From Stieleria magnilauensis (lineage in GTDB: Bacteria > Planctomycetota > Planctomycetia > Pirellulales > Pirellulaceae): 64,000 nucleotides of DNA. This document shows, piece after piece, positions 42,138 to 51,982 of this stretch. Position 1 is the stretch's first letter. Every line of letters starts with the position of its first letter. The notes beneath the pieces were generated by a model, which did no database searches, had not been told where the DNA came from, and saw only the letters and a program-made list of their open reading frames with translations. Both the position numbers and the translations under genes were made by a program. The stretch covers positions 9,116,233 through 9,180,232 of the forward strand of contig CP036432.1 in the NCBI GenBank assembly GCA_007753675.1. The letters are read 5' to 3'.

Positions 42138-43564
42138 GCAGCCCGCCTCGAATCGTGCGTCACGTTCGACTTGACCACGGTCATTTCACGGGCCAACACA
42201 TCGACGGCCCGCGCCAACACGATCATGGCATCGGCCATGCCCTGTCCTGCCGCTGCGCCGATGTTATCATCGATCCGACGGTTTGTTTCGTCCAGCAAGT
42301 TCAAGTTCGCCGCCAGCGTTTGCTGTAGGTTCAACACCGAACTGGCTTGCTCGCGAACCAACGCGGCCTGATCGACCTGGTCCAACATCATCGCCTGCTG
42401 TTTCGTCATCGCGTCTGCACCGGCAATGATCGTTTGTTGCCACGCGGCGAGTTGCGACTGCCACTTGTCGAATTGAATCCCGAGCTGTTCGCGATTCCGC
42501 TGAGTCGAAAACTCCATCTGCCCGGCGTGATCACGCAGTGCGGGCACCAGCGTTTGCTCCACCGCATCGATGAAGCTTTGTGATTGGACGTTGTGGGCTT
42601 GTTGCCAGTAGCCTTGTGCTTCGTCGATCGTTTGACGCCATAACGTCGTCTGATTGCTCAACGATTCTGCGACGGCCGCGCGGACGCCTTCGCACAACTG
42701 GGCCAACAATTCGAATTGATTGTCGGCGGCTTCGTCACCGGGCAGATGCAGCCCGGTCAGATAGCCGACGCGTTCGTCGATGGCGGCCAACAACTGTTGT
42801 TCGCTGCGTTCGACCGGAAACTGTAAAAAGATCGCGACGATCGACAGCACCAACCCCAACGCGGTCGTATCAAATGCGACGTACAAGCCGCTCTTCAAGT
42901 TGTCGACCGCGGCGTTGCCGTTGGAAAAATCCAACCCGCCGAGTGTTTGCGTGATCCCGATTACGGTGCCCAGAAAGCCCAGCATCGGAATCGCCCACAC
43001 GATGATGCGGATCAAGGCGAAGGAGTCGTGGGCCGAATCGGCATCCCGCGACGAAAGCTCGCGCAAGTCGTCCGCCAAGTGTTTCGTCGTCCCGCGGCCG
43101 GATTGCCGCATCAGGACCTCGCGGAGACGAACGACCAGCTGAGATCGACCGATGTCGCGCGGCAGCTTGGCCAGGTTGCTCGACCACGCTTGGGCGACAA
43201 ACCCCGCGTCGTGGCGATCGCGAAACTGTTGGGTCGGCGAATCGGTTTCTCGCCGCGGTGCCAACGCCGCGTCATCGGCCCGGCGAAGCAGCGACCATTG
43301 CTGACGCGTCGCCCATGACTTGAGCGACAAGATCGAAACAGCGACACAGAACAAAATGGTCGCCGCGATGGCAACGGGGTGACCGAGGAAGTAGCGTTCC
43401 AGCGCGGCCCACTGCGTGACGTAGATCACCGCGTAGAACACGCCCGCCAACACGCCCCCACCGGCGACCGCGACGATGCCGCTGAGCCGGTCGCGATGAT
43501 CCGCAACACGACTGTCCTGGTTGCTATCAAACTTGCCTGCGTTTTGCGATTCAGTCTTGCTCAC
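42134..43564 (-). CDS. MotA/TolQ/ExbB proton channel family protein
   Basis: This 476-residue protein has two N-terminal spans (about 30-50 and 60-80). The TolQ-type domain follows, with WAIPMLGFLGTVIGITQTLG in the third span and a fourth span near FDTTALGLVLSIVAIFL. A long cytoplasmic coiled-coil tail lies after residue 280. The family forms a proton channel that drives a periplasmic partner. A GTG at 43564 (VSKTESQNAG) was chosen because AAGGA lies 8 bases upstream; a GTG 66 bases earlier is possible. It heads a three-gene unit. Confidence 0.88.
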   Translation of the reverse strand: MSKTESQNAGKFDSNQDSRVADHRDRLSGIVAVAGGGVLAGVFYAVIYVTQWAALERYFLGHPVAIAATILFCVAVSILSLKSWATRQQWSLLRRADDAALAPRRETDSPTQQFRDRHDAGFVAQAWSSNLAKLPRDIGRSQLVVRLREVLMRQSGRGTTKHLADDLRELSSRDADSAHDSFALIRIIVWAIPMLGFLGTVIGITQTLGGLDFSNGNAAVDNLKSGLYVAFDTTALGLVLSIVAIFLQFPVERSEQQLLAAIDERVGYLTGLHLPGDEAADNQFELLAQLCEGVRAAVAESLSNQTTLWRQTIDEAQGYWQQAHNVQSQSFIDAVEQTLVPALRDHAGQMEFSTQRNREQLGIQFDKWQSQLAAWQQTIIAGADAMTKQQAMMLDQVDQAALVREQASSVLNLQQTLAANLNLLDETNRRIDDNIGAAAGQGMADAMIVLARAVDVLAREMTVVKSNVTHDSRRAA

Positions 43565-43963
43565 GCCAGCGTCCTTGCCGGTTCGAGGGGTCAAAATGTT
43601 GCACCGGGGTCCAAGCACAATCCTTACCACCCCATCGTCTTTCCCCTCAGGTCAACTTCACCCAATCCACAGAATTCAACACCGAGCCGTGGCGTAAGCT
43701 TCCAGCTTGCGCCCCGTCGTAGGGTGGGTCAAGCAAACGCTGCACATCGGCAAGGGCTTCGTTCGCAATGGGACCGCCAGCACAAGCAAGGCTTCCATCG
43801 CACCAGTCACGCTTGTGAAGCCCCACCGAGGGTTCATGCGAACTTGACCCACTAGAGAACAGGTTTTCCGTGATCGTCAGGCCGTTGAGTCCAAAGAGGC
43901 GGCCGAATAGTGGTCAAAAAATGAAGTGGTCAAAAAATGGGGAGCGGACGTCGCCGGGCAGCG
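43565..43963. other. Intergenic stretch with a GGGTGGGTCAAG repeat
   Basis: No gene is seen. The stretch contains a GGGTGGGTCAAGCAAACGC segment and a partly matching TTGACCCAC end near 43850, which look like a dispersed repeat unit. A small AGTGGTCAAAAAATG duplication lies at 43910-43940. Confidence 0.5.
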
Positions 43964-46717
43964 TTACTCCTTGGCGGCGGTGTCTTCATAGATCGGCAGA
44001 TGCCGGTAGTAGACTTCCAGGTTCAACAGGTTCATGGTCGTCACGTACACCCGGCCGGCATGCGCACTCCAGCGGTCGGGGATCGGCAATTCGGGGTCCC
44101 AGGAACCGGCTTCCGGCCCGACCTTGATCTGCGTTTCCAGCAACAACGGATTGAGGTGCCGGTTCCAGCGATCCCAGTAATCGCCGCCCATGTGAAACAT
44201 GAACTGCGTGGCGTAGTACCAATAGTATCCGTCGCGCAAGGGGCGGCGTCGTTCACCGAGTTGGGGCGGATATTTGAGCAAGTATTCAGCGGCCGACTGC
44301 ATCGCCGGTTGCTCACGGCTCCAACCGTTGTACATCCGCATCAGCATGCCGACGGCGGTCATCGTCGGGGTCGGCAAACGCCCGTGGCGCTGCTGGGGCG
44401 TGTCGGGGGCGAACGGATTGTATCGGTATCGATCCAAACGATCCGATCCCTCTTCGCGTGCCAGCGACAACCACAGGTCGATCCCGTCGTAGGCATCCTG
44501 TGACACTTGCAGCCCCGACAGGTCACCACTTTTGAGCGCCATCATCATCCATCCGGTCACACTGGTGTCGCTGCTGACTTGGGGCGAGTATCGCCAGCCG
44601 CCGCGGCTGCGATGCTGGGTGGCCATGATGTAGTCCAAGGCTTCTTGGGCACCCTGACGGAGTTCGCGATCCTGGGTCATTCCATAGGCTTCACAGAGCG
44701 AAAGGGCGGCGATCCCGTGACTGTAAAACATCACGTTGCGGTCGCTCATTTCGTTTTCGCTGCGATACAGGTTTCCGTTGGTGCGTTGGTTGTCCAGCAA
44801 AAACTTCAGCCCCTTGCTGACGGTGCCGGCGTATTGGTGTTGCGTGTGGGTGTAGCCGGCGCCTTGAAAAGCTAACAAACACAGACCGGTCGCGGCGGTG
44901 TCGCTGCGCAGCAAGACTCGATCGCCATGCCCCTGCAACGACCAACTACCGTCTTCATTTTGGATACTGGCCAGATACGCCAACCCGCGTTCGATGGCTT
45001 CTTCGGTCGCCGGACCGCCCATCCCGGGCGCGCTCGACGCCGCACCGCCACTGGTTCGCATCACGCGTCGCGAAAAGGATTCCACCGCGGCGATCTTGGT
45101 GCCTGCCGGAGTGGCCGGCCCGCCGACTTGGCGTCGCGGCCTGGCCTCTCGGGGCAGTTCCATGACCGCGATTTCCGGCTGCACGTCACTGGGCAGCAAA
45201 CCGGCCAGCGGCGCCGGTGTGTTGCTGATCCCGACGGGCCCGAGTTCGGCCAACAGATCAAGCGCCATGCCGGGCGCGCCGGCCGGGGCCAAATCGTTCG
45301 TTGCCGCGCCGCCCATTTCGGTTTCGCGGCGGACCGCCGGATCCGAGGCTCCCAACCGATCATCCAGTTGATCCGACATGCCCGAACCGGCGATGCCCGC
45401 GGCGCTGGCGGGTACCGATTCGGCAGGGTTGATCGATCCCATCGGTGACGTTCCCCGCGTCACGTTCATGCGACGCGCCCGCCCAGGGGCGCGTGTGGCC
45501 GGTCCGGCGTTGACGTTGGGCGCCCCGACCGCGGCCGACAGGGTGCTCCGCGCGACCGTCGCACCACCGGTGGGACTCAGATCGGTCGTTTCGGCCATGA
45601 AGCTCGGCGCGGGGCCGTCGGTGATCTGCGCCCCGGTCGTCTCGCCGCGGCGATCGGTGGGAATGTCCGTCGGGGCCAACATCATCGACGCGTCATCGCT
45701 GGTCCGCGCGATCGAGACGACGACCGGCGCCGGTGCGGCACCGGCGACCGCTGAGGGTTTGGCGATGGTTCGCGAACGCCGGGCGCGTTCCAGCCCCGCG
45801 TCACCGATCGTCGGCATTGCATCGAGCGCACTTAAGGAAGCCGCCGAAGGCGTCGTCTGGGTCGCCCGGATCGATTCGCTCGGCTGCGGCGCGACGGCCG
45901 GCATGTCCAGGCGTGCCGGCGCCTGCCGCGATGACCGCGGCGACGCGCGGTCGGCCAGTTGGCGTTCGGACGGTGCGGCCTGCACGGGGCGTGTCGTGTC
46001 CTTGGACTCCGACGGCACATCGATCGGCTCGGATCGAGGATTGGGTGCCGACTGGTTGTTCTGCCGCCGCGCCAATTTGCCCGGCGAGTCGGCCGGCATC
46101 GGCTCGGCCGCGCTGGGCTGACTCCGCTCCATCAAGTACTTCTGCATCGGTTGGTTTTCCGGTTGCCGAGGCTTGGGGACTTCCAAGCGTGGCTGGGAAC
46201 GCTCCACCGGTGGCAGCTGTCGCTGTTCCTTGGGAATCTCACGCGACTTGGTTTCCGCATCGACCGGCTTGGACCAATCCGGTGTTTCTTTCGATTCCTT
46301 CGGGGCCTGGAAGATGTGTTCGGGGATCGTCTTTCGAATCGGCGTCCGTTCGCGTTTTTCTCCCTTGGACGCCAGCGGTTGGTAAGCCGCAAACACGACG
46401 TAATGAATCGCAAAAATCAACAGCAACAGGTGGACCGAGATGCTGAACAGCAAGCCCAGCAGGATCGCTTTCCGCAGGAAGCGAGAGGTGATCGCACGTA
46501 AGACCAACGACAGAATCACCGCGACACAAACGATGGCGACCAGATACGTCGTCGCGTTGTAGAGCAAGCGGGGATCGTCAAACCGGAACGGCGTGGCGAT
46601 CAGAAACAGCACCAATCCGGCCAACGTGACGACCGACAAGTCCAGCGGCCACATCCGCCCCGAATCGGCCGGTGTGCTCTCGACAAGTGGACGGTCATAG
46701 TCGGAATCTAAATGCAA
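43964..46717 (-). CDS. Membrane protein with squalene-cyclase-like C-terminal domain
   Basis: This 917-residue protein has three membrane spans in the first 110 residues. A very long, poorly conserved Pro/Ala/Arg-rich linker (about 120-570) follows. The C-terminal alpha-toroid domain (about 590-905) has prenyltransferase/squalene-oxidase repeats such as GLAYLASIQNEDGSWSLQG and GLKFLLDNQRTNGNLY. The expected DxDD catalytic motif is not visible, so a binding or structural role is more likely than cyclisation. The start at 46717 is a TTG with no good ribosome site; an ATG at 46654 (MWPLDLSVV) is an alternative. Confidence 0.82.
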   Translation of the reverse strand: MHLDSDYDRPLVESTPADSGRMWPLDLSVVTLAGLVLFLIATPFRFDDPRLLYNATTYLVAIVCVAVILSLVLRAITSRFLRKAILLGLLFSISVHLLLLIFAIHYVVFAAYQPLASKGEKRERTPIRKTIPEHIFQAPKESKETPDWSKPVDAETKSREIPKEQRQLPPVERSQPRLEVPKPRQPENQPMQKYLMERSQPSAAEPMPADSPGKLARRQNNQSAPNPRSEPIDVPSESKDTTRPVQAAPSERQLADRASPRSSRQAPARLDMPAVAPQPSESIRATQTTPSAASLSALDAMPTIGDAGLERARRSRTIAKPSAVAGAAPAPVVVSIARTSDDASMMLAPTDIPTDRRGETTGAQITDGPAPSFMAETTDLSPTGGATVARSTLSAAVGAPNVNAGPATRAPGRARRMNVTRGTSPMGSINPAESVPASAAGIAGSGMSDQLDDRLGASDPAVRRETEMGGAATNDLAPAGAPGMALDLLAELGPVGISNTPAPLAGLLPSDVQPEIAVMELPREARPRRQVGGPATPAGTKIAAVESFSRRVMRTSGGAASSAPGMGGPATEEAIERGLAYLASIQNEDGSWSLQGHGDRVLLRSDTAATGLCLLAFQGAGYTHTQHQYAGTVSKGLKFLLDNQRTNGNLYRSENEMSDRNVMFYSHGIAALSLCEAYGMTQDRELRQGAQEALDYIMATQHRSRGGWRYSPQVSSDTSVTGWMMMALKSGDLSGLQVSQDAYDGIDLWLSLAREEGSDRLDRYRYNPFAPDTPQQRHGRLPTPTMTAVGMLMRMYNGWSREQPAMQSAAEYLLKYPPQLGERRRPLRDGYYWYYATQFMFHMGGDYWDRWNRHLNPLLLETQIKVGPEAGSWDPELPIPDRWSAHAGRVYVTTMNLLNLEVYYRHLPIYEDTAAKE

Positions 46718-46920
46718 ATCAAACGCCCCGCGGCAAACGGTTAAGTTTCAGGTTTCAAGCAAGTTGGCAGGTAGGAGTAGGCAGGTGACTGAAAAATGGG
46801 AGGCAGAAAAGGAGAGGTGGGGAAAAAACGAGACAAGAAAATGGGTGACAGGAAAATAGCTGGAACTGATTCCAAAACTCAAAACTCAAAACTCAAAACT
46901 CAAAACTCAAAACTCAAACC
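46718..46920. repeat. Intergenic AAAACTC microsatellite
   Basis: Six tandem AAAACTC heptamers lie at 46874-46917, after an A/G-rich stretch with GGTTTCAAG. No gene is present. The run sits 4 bases beyond the stop of the exbD-like gene, so slippage could alter the spacer before the next gene. Confidence 0.85.
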
Positions 46921-47343
46921 TCACCCCTCCGGCCCTTCTTGTGTCGTGACGGAATAGTCGCTGATGCCGCTACGGTTGCAGACATCCATCACGCTGACGA
47001 CGGGTTGGAACGACGTTCCTCGGTCGGCCCGGATCACGGCGGATTGGTTGGTCGGGTTCGACGCCACGCTCGCTTTGAGCAATTTCTCCAGATCGGCCAA
47101 CGACGTCGCTTGTCCACGCAGATAGATTTCACCGGCCTGGTCGATATCGATCACGATCTCACGGGGCTTGCCGATCATCGGGACCGCACTGGTCGCCGTC
47201 GGCAACACGATATCCAAACGCCGCTCTTCCTCTTCGAACTCGCTGGTGACCAGAAAGAAAATCAGCAGCAGAAACACCACGTCGATCAGCGGGGTCAGAC
47301 TGAGCGTCCCGGCGACGCTGGAGCGTTTGATTTGAACGGCCAT
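46921..47343 (-). CDS. ExbD/TolR family biopolymer transport protein
   Basis: This 140-residue protein has one span with the conserved Asp of the proton path (SLTPLIDVVFLLLIFFLVTS) and a periplasmic domain (VIRADRGTSFQPVVSVMDVC). ExbD works with ExbB to couple proton flow to an outer partner. It follows the ExbB-like gene by 3 bases. Confidence 0.93.
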   Translation of the reverse strand: MAVQIKRSSVAGTLSLTPLIDVVFLLLIFFLVTSEFEEEERRLDIVLPTATSAVPMIGKPREIVIDIDQAGEIYLRGQATSLADLEKLLKASVASNPTNQSAVIRADRGTSFQPVVSVMDVCNRSGISDYSVTTQEGPEG

Positions 47344-47346
47344 CGG

Positions 47347-48369
47347 TCAACTCGCCTTGGCTTGGTTGCCGGACTCCGCCACGCCCGCGGACGATGCCGT
47401 CGCGTGTGGGGGCGGGGGAGGGGAGGGCGGGGGCGGCGTGATGGCGTTGCCCGGTGAATCGACATACTGGATCGGGATCAGCGTACCATCGGAATCCAAC
47501 CGCTGGCGCCCGTCAAAGCGGGCCAAGCCGGGTGCCAAGTCAAACACCAGTTGTTCGATGCTGTGAAACAGTTTGGCGATCCGGTTTTCCAAATATTGGG
47601 CAAAGATCGCCGCGGGGATCGCAACCGCCAATCCCGCCAGGGTTGTCACCAGCGCCGTGTAAATTCCTTCGGAGAGTTGTTCACTGCGGGAGCGATCGGC
47701 CGACAGCGAAGTGGACTCGTGGAACGCGACGATCATGCCCCAGACCGTTCCCAGCAATCCCATCAGCGGCGTTGCGGCGGCGGCCAGCGTCAGCCAGCGG
47801 ACCGGCGACGCGTAGCGGTCGGCTTCCCGTCCGATCGTCTCGGTGGCGGTGCGTTCGATTTCCCCCAGCGGTTGACCGGTTCGCATCAACATCGCTCCGA
47901 CGATGCTAGCCGTCGGCGACGGATGCTGTAAGCACGCCTGATAGGCGGCCGGTGGATCAAACGATTCGACCGGATCGGCCAGCCGACGGAGTTCGCGGAC
48001 GAGACGCCGCGGCATGACTTTGCCACGGCGAAGACTGAGAAGTCGTTCGACGGCCAGCGTCACGACCAACAGACTCATCAATCCGATCGGAATCATGAAC
48101 CGTCCGCCACGGAGGATTAGCGACAACATGTCGATGCCCGTCGGTTCGGCGACCGGCGGCGGTTCCTCGGACGCAATCTCGGCGTTCATGACCGCTTGGA
48201 TGTCGGCGGCATTGATCGGCGGTTCGGGCTCCGCCTGAGCCATCGCTTGGGGCGAGTCGGCCAACCCGCACAGCCAACCCGCGCACAAGACCACACCCAG
48301 ACAGATCAACGCGATGCGTTTTTGCTTCGCGCGTTCCTGTCGATTCGGGTTTATCGGATAGGAAGTCAC
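47347..48369 (-). CDS. MotA/TolQ/ExbB proton channel family protein
   Basis: This 340-residue protein has an N-terminal signal or span (ALICLGVVLCAGWLCGLADS) and a linker. Three ExbB-type spans follow (about 92-112, 205-228 and 248-275), with the motifs AAAATPLMGLLGTVWGMI and LVTTLAGLAVAIPAAIFAQ that line the channel. The C-terminus is Pro-rich. A GTG at 48369 was chosen: it lies 2 bases after the stop of the upstream TPR gene, and longer readings only translate that gene in another frame. Confidence 0.92.
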   Translation of the reverse strand: MTSYPINPNRQERAKQKRIALICLGVVLCAGWLCGLADSPQAMAQAEPEPPINAADIQAVMNAEIASEEPPPVAEPTGIDMLSLILRGGRFMIPIGLMSLLVVTLAVERLLSLRRGKVMPRRLVRELRRLADPVESFDPPAAYQACLQHPSPTASIVGAMLMRTGQPLGEIERTATETIGREADRYASPVRWLTLAAAATPLMGLLGTVWGMIVAFHESTSLSADRSRSEQLSEGIYTALVTTLAGLAVAIPAAIFAQYLENRIAKLFHSIEQLVFDLAPGLARFDGRQRLDSDGTLIPIQYVDSPGNAITPPPPSPPPPPHATASSAGVAESGNQAKAS

Positions 48370-48371
48370 GA

Positions 48372-51300
48372 CTACTGCAACGCCTCCAGACGCTCGGCGG
48401 ATTTCTTCGCAAGTTCGTGTCCGGCATGTTTCTGGACGACGTACTGATAGAACTGTGTCGCGAACTGACGCGATCGTTTTTTTGCATCCGGTGTTCTGGC
48501 GGTCTGCATCAGCAACTCGCTGCAGCGTCCCGCTTCGAACCCACTTTTGGCTTGCCAATTCTTGATCTCCGCCGGCGCGTTGTCGCCGCCGAAACCGAAC
48601 ATCACGCTTTGAAACTCGGGGATCGCTTTGTCGAATCGTTTTTCACCAAAATGGATTTCACCCATCATGAAACGGGCCCGCGCACCGACCTCGCGACGGC
48701 GATACTGTTCGGCGACCTGCCCAAAGTATTTGAGCGCCTTGTCGAGATCATTCTTTTGCTGATAAGCGAACCCGGTTTCATAAAACACCTGCGGCAAGTA
48801 GGCCGTGGCAGGAAAACGCTCCTTCAGTTCGTCGTACCAGCCGATGGCTTCATCCCAGCGTTTCAGTTGCGCCGCGGACTGGCCTCCGTGCAACAAAATT
48901 AATTCGCGGACCTGTCGCTCGGCAGCATCGCGTAGCGAATCGGCGTTCTCGTTTGCGTCGCGAATCTGTTGCCGCCCTTTGGTGTAAGATTCCAGCGCCT
49001 CGGCGAACGCTTCGGCCGCGAAGAAACACTCACCGACCATCATCCGCGCGTCAATCGCCAGCGTACCGGTGGCATGCTTTTCGACCTGTTTAGCGAACGC
49101 CTGTCGGGCTTCGTCCAGCTTGGATTGTTTGAACAGCGACCAACCGAGACGATACAACGATTTTTCGCTCATCGCGTCATCGCTGGTCTTGTCCGCGGCG
49201 AGCTGAAAATAGGTTGCCGCGGTTGCCCAATCGCTGGCCGAATACCGTTGCTGTCCGACGAAGTAAGCCGCTTCGGCAGCCAGTGTCGTGTCGGGGTACT
49301 CCTTCAACAGGCGACGAAATTGCTCGACGGCTTGCTCGTCCTGGCCGGACTCACGCAACGACCAGCCTAGTTCATAAAGCACTTTGTCCATCGCGGGATA
49401 GGCGGGGACTTCGTCGACCAAACGCTGCAGCTTTTCCGCCGCGTCGGCAGGGCGTCCCTGCTTTTGATCCACCAGTGCCAACTCGTAAAGCGCGTGCCCC
49501 AAATTGACTCCGGTCGGACCGAGTTCCAAATACTTCTTCAGATCCGATTGAGCGGAGGAAAGATCCCCCAGGGTCCGGTGCGAGATGCCTCGCGCGATCA
49601 ACGCATCGTCACTGAGTGCATGGCCTGGCGCCTGGTTCAGAATCTTGTCGAGTGACTGGATTGCTTCGGCGTGTTTGCCTTGTTGCATCTGTGACCAACC
49701 ACGACCGTACAGTGCGTAGGGGATCAGCCCCGCGTCACGGTCGGCGTCGATGATCTGGCTGTACAAATTCACCGCCTGGTCATAGTCACCCGACGAGCTG
49801 GCGAGTTGAGCCAGCTTGTAACGGGCCTGATCGGCCATCGCGGACGACGGGTCGCGGCCGATCAATGTTTTCCAGGTGGCTTTGGCTCGGTCGCCTTGCC
49901 CCGATGACAGCAGCGCGGTGCCTTGCAGCAGCATGGCCTCTCCGGCTCGCGGCCAATCCGCCGCCACTTCGGTGACGCGACCGAACGACTCCGCCGCATC
50001 AGCCGGTCGGCCGGACATCAAGTGCGCTTGGCCGACCAAGAACTGCGCTTCGGCTTTTTGCGACGCTTGCGAAAAACTCTCGTACTCTTTCTTCAATAGC
50101 GCGATGCTTTCGTCAAATGCCTTCATTGCATTCATCGCGACGGCGGTCCGCAAGACCCACACGGGGCGTTGCGCGTGGTCGGCCGAAGCGGCACGCAGCA
50201 GTTGCCGATAGCTGTCCAGCGCCGCTTCAGTCTGGCCCAGAAAAAGCTGGCTTTCGGCGACGATAAAACGAACATCACTGGCGAGCTGGTCGGAAGCGAA
50301 CTGCTGTAAAAATTCAGCGGCCAGTTTTCCCGCCCGCTCGTACTGGTTGACTTGCAACGCAGAGAACGCGGCGTTGTAGAGGGCGCGGGGTGCCAACGCG
50401 TCGGCAGGCGCGTCGCGATAGGCCGCTTCGGCCACGTCGATCGACTCTTGGACGGTTGCCGGGTTCATCGACAACGCTTCGGCCAAATCGACCCGCAAGT
50501 CAATCGCAAAGTCACCCTCCAGTCCGGCGTCGATCTGTCGCTTGGCGATCGCCACGGCCGCGGCCGGATCACCCTTGGTCAGTTTGATCCTTGCCAACCA
50601 GTGCGCCGCCTCGGTCGCCGCGACCGGGTTGTTTTGTGTCAGCACCTTTTCAAATCGCGTCGCCGCTTCATCGATGTCACCGCCCCGATACAGACTTTGC
50701 CCGGATGCCAGCGTCGCGTTGGCGGCATACGGCGAATCGGGAAACTCTCGTTGCAGTCGGTCGTAACCGACGGCGGCTTCCTTCGGCTTGCCGCTTTGCA
50801 CCAGCGCGTACGCCTGACGAAAAATCGCATAGCTGGTATCGGCATCTTCCTTCGACGCCGCAATCGCTTTGTCGAACGAGGTGACCGCGGCATCAAAGTC
50901 ACGTTGCATGATCCTCAGATCGCCCATTCGCAAATGCACGTCGACGACCAGGGGACTGTCCGCACAACCGGACAACAATTGCTGAAACGACGCGACCGCT
51001 TTATCGGTTTGCTCCAGCTCTTCGTGCGCGATGCCCAAGGCGTACAACGCGTCACATCGCAGCGGCGAATCCTTGGCCGCCGGCAGCGACAAGAATTTGT
51101 TGTAGTAATCGATCGCGCGGGATCGATCGCCCAACCCGTATGCCGCTTCGCCACTGTAAAAGTACGCGCGGTCGATGTAGGCGCTCTTGGGGTTCTCTTT
51201 GCGGAGCGTCTCGAAGGTTTCGATCGTCTGTTTCAATCGCGCCGCGTTACGCTGGGGTCCGTCACCGGCTGACGCGTAAAAGCACCAACCGCGATTCGCC

Positions 51301-51704
51301 AAACTCTCCTCTCGAAGCTCATAGGTCTTGTCTTGCAACGCCACACCGAATGCCTCGGCCGCGGCGACGTAATCCGGATTTTCTTTCTGCATGTAGCAGA
51401 CGCCCAGATAGTGCGCCGCTTTGGATGCCAGATCATCATCGGGATACATCTCCAGAAACTTCTTCCAGTTCTGGATCGCCAATTCGATCGCACCGCCGGT
51501 TTGAAAGTTGGCCGCATCGGCGTAGAGCGCAATCGACGCCTCGGTCGATTCCGCCGCCCCGGCACGCATACCGACCGAGACCCCGAGGGTGATCGCGACC
51601 GCCGCGCATCCAAGCCCCGTCGCGGGCACGAACAACGCCAGGGTAACCATCAAGCGAACAGCAATCGCACGGACAGAAGACTGCAAGGAAGAATCAGAAC
51701 GCAC
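48372..51704 (-). CDS. Giant exported TPR protein
   Basis: This 1110-residue protein has a hydrophobic N-terminus (about residues 15-50) acting as signal or anchor, then about 25 TPR or TPR-like helical repeats to the end. Examples are AIQNWKKFLEMYPDDDLASK, AVEQFRRLLKEYPDTTLAAE and KALKYFGQVAEQYRRREVG. This resembles giant versions of YbgF/CpoB, which regulate Tol-Pal. It is followed directly by ExbB and ExbD genes, supporting a Tol-like envelope role. The start is a GTG; a later ATG at 51650 (MVTLALFVP) is possible. Confidence 0.85.
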   Translation of the reverse strand: MRSDSSLQSSVRAIAVRLMVTLALFVPATGLGCAAVAITLGVSVGMRAGAAESTEASIALYADAANFQTGGAIELAIQNWKKFLEMYPDDDLASKAAHYLGVCYMQKENPDYVAAAEAFGVALQDKTYELREESLANRGWCFYASAGDGPQRNAARLKQTIETFETLRKENPKSAYIDRAYFYSGEAAYGLGDRSRAIDYYNKFLSLPAAKDSPLRCDALYALGIAHEELEQTDKAVASFQQLLSGCADSPLVVDVHLRMGDLRIMQRDFDAAVTSFDKAIAASKEDADTSYAIFRQAYALVQSGKPKEAAVGYDRLQREFPDSPYAANATLASGQSLYRGGDIDEAATRFEKVLTQNNPVAATEAAHWLARIKLTKGDPAAAVAIAKRQIDAGLEGDFAIDLRVDLAEALSMNPATVQESIDVAEAAYRDAPADALAPRALYNAAFSALQVNQYERAGKLAAEFLQQFASDQLASDVRFIVAESQLFLGQTEAALDSYRQLLRAASADHAQRPVWVLRTAVAMNAMKAFDESIALLKKEYESFSQASQKAEAQFLVGQAHLMSGRPADAAESFGRVTEVAADWPRAGEAMLLQGTALLSSGQGDRAKATWKTLIGRDPSSAMADQARYKLAQLASSSGDYDQAVNLYSQIIDADRDAGLIPYALYGRGWSQMQQGKHAEAIQSLDKILNQAPGHALSDDALIARGISHRTLGDLSSAQSDLKKYLELGPTGVNLGHALYELALVDQKQGRPADAAEKLQRLVDEVPAYPAMDKVLYELGWSLRESGQDEQAVEQFRRLLKEYPDTTLAAEAAYFVGQQRYSASDWATAATYFQLAADKTSDDAMSEKSLYRLGWSLFKQSKLDEARQAFAKQVEKHATGTLAIDARMMVGECFFAAEAFAEALESYTKGRQQIRDANENADSLRDAAERQVRELILLHGGQSAAQLKRWDEAIGWYDELKERFPATAYLPQVFYETGFAYQQKNDLDKALKYFGQVAEQYRRREVGARARFMMGEIHFGEKRFDKAIPEFQSVMFGFGGDNAPAEIKNWQAKSGFEAGRCSELLMQTARTPDAKKRSRQFATQFYQYVVQKHAGHELAKKSAERLEALQ

Positions 51705-51982
51705 GGCGACGTGGGGGCCAGAGGAGTCCGAAAGACAGCGACGACATCGTCCACAGTTTAACGGTGTGTCGATTCAGTCGATAGTTCGCCATCGGGATTG
51801 CCCAGTCCGAAAAGTCGGTCGTAATGCCTGTTGATTCGGCACACGCGTGCCAAATCGTCGCATTTCCCGCCGTTTTCCCATCTGGACACTTCCGCAGTGA
51901 ACCGTTCGCGTCCCTGGCGACGTATCAGTAAGCTTCGCAGTAGTCGTGAAGGACACCTATACAATTTCACAGTGATTTTGAC

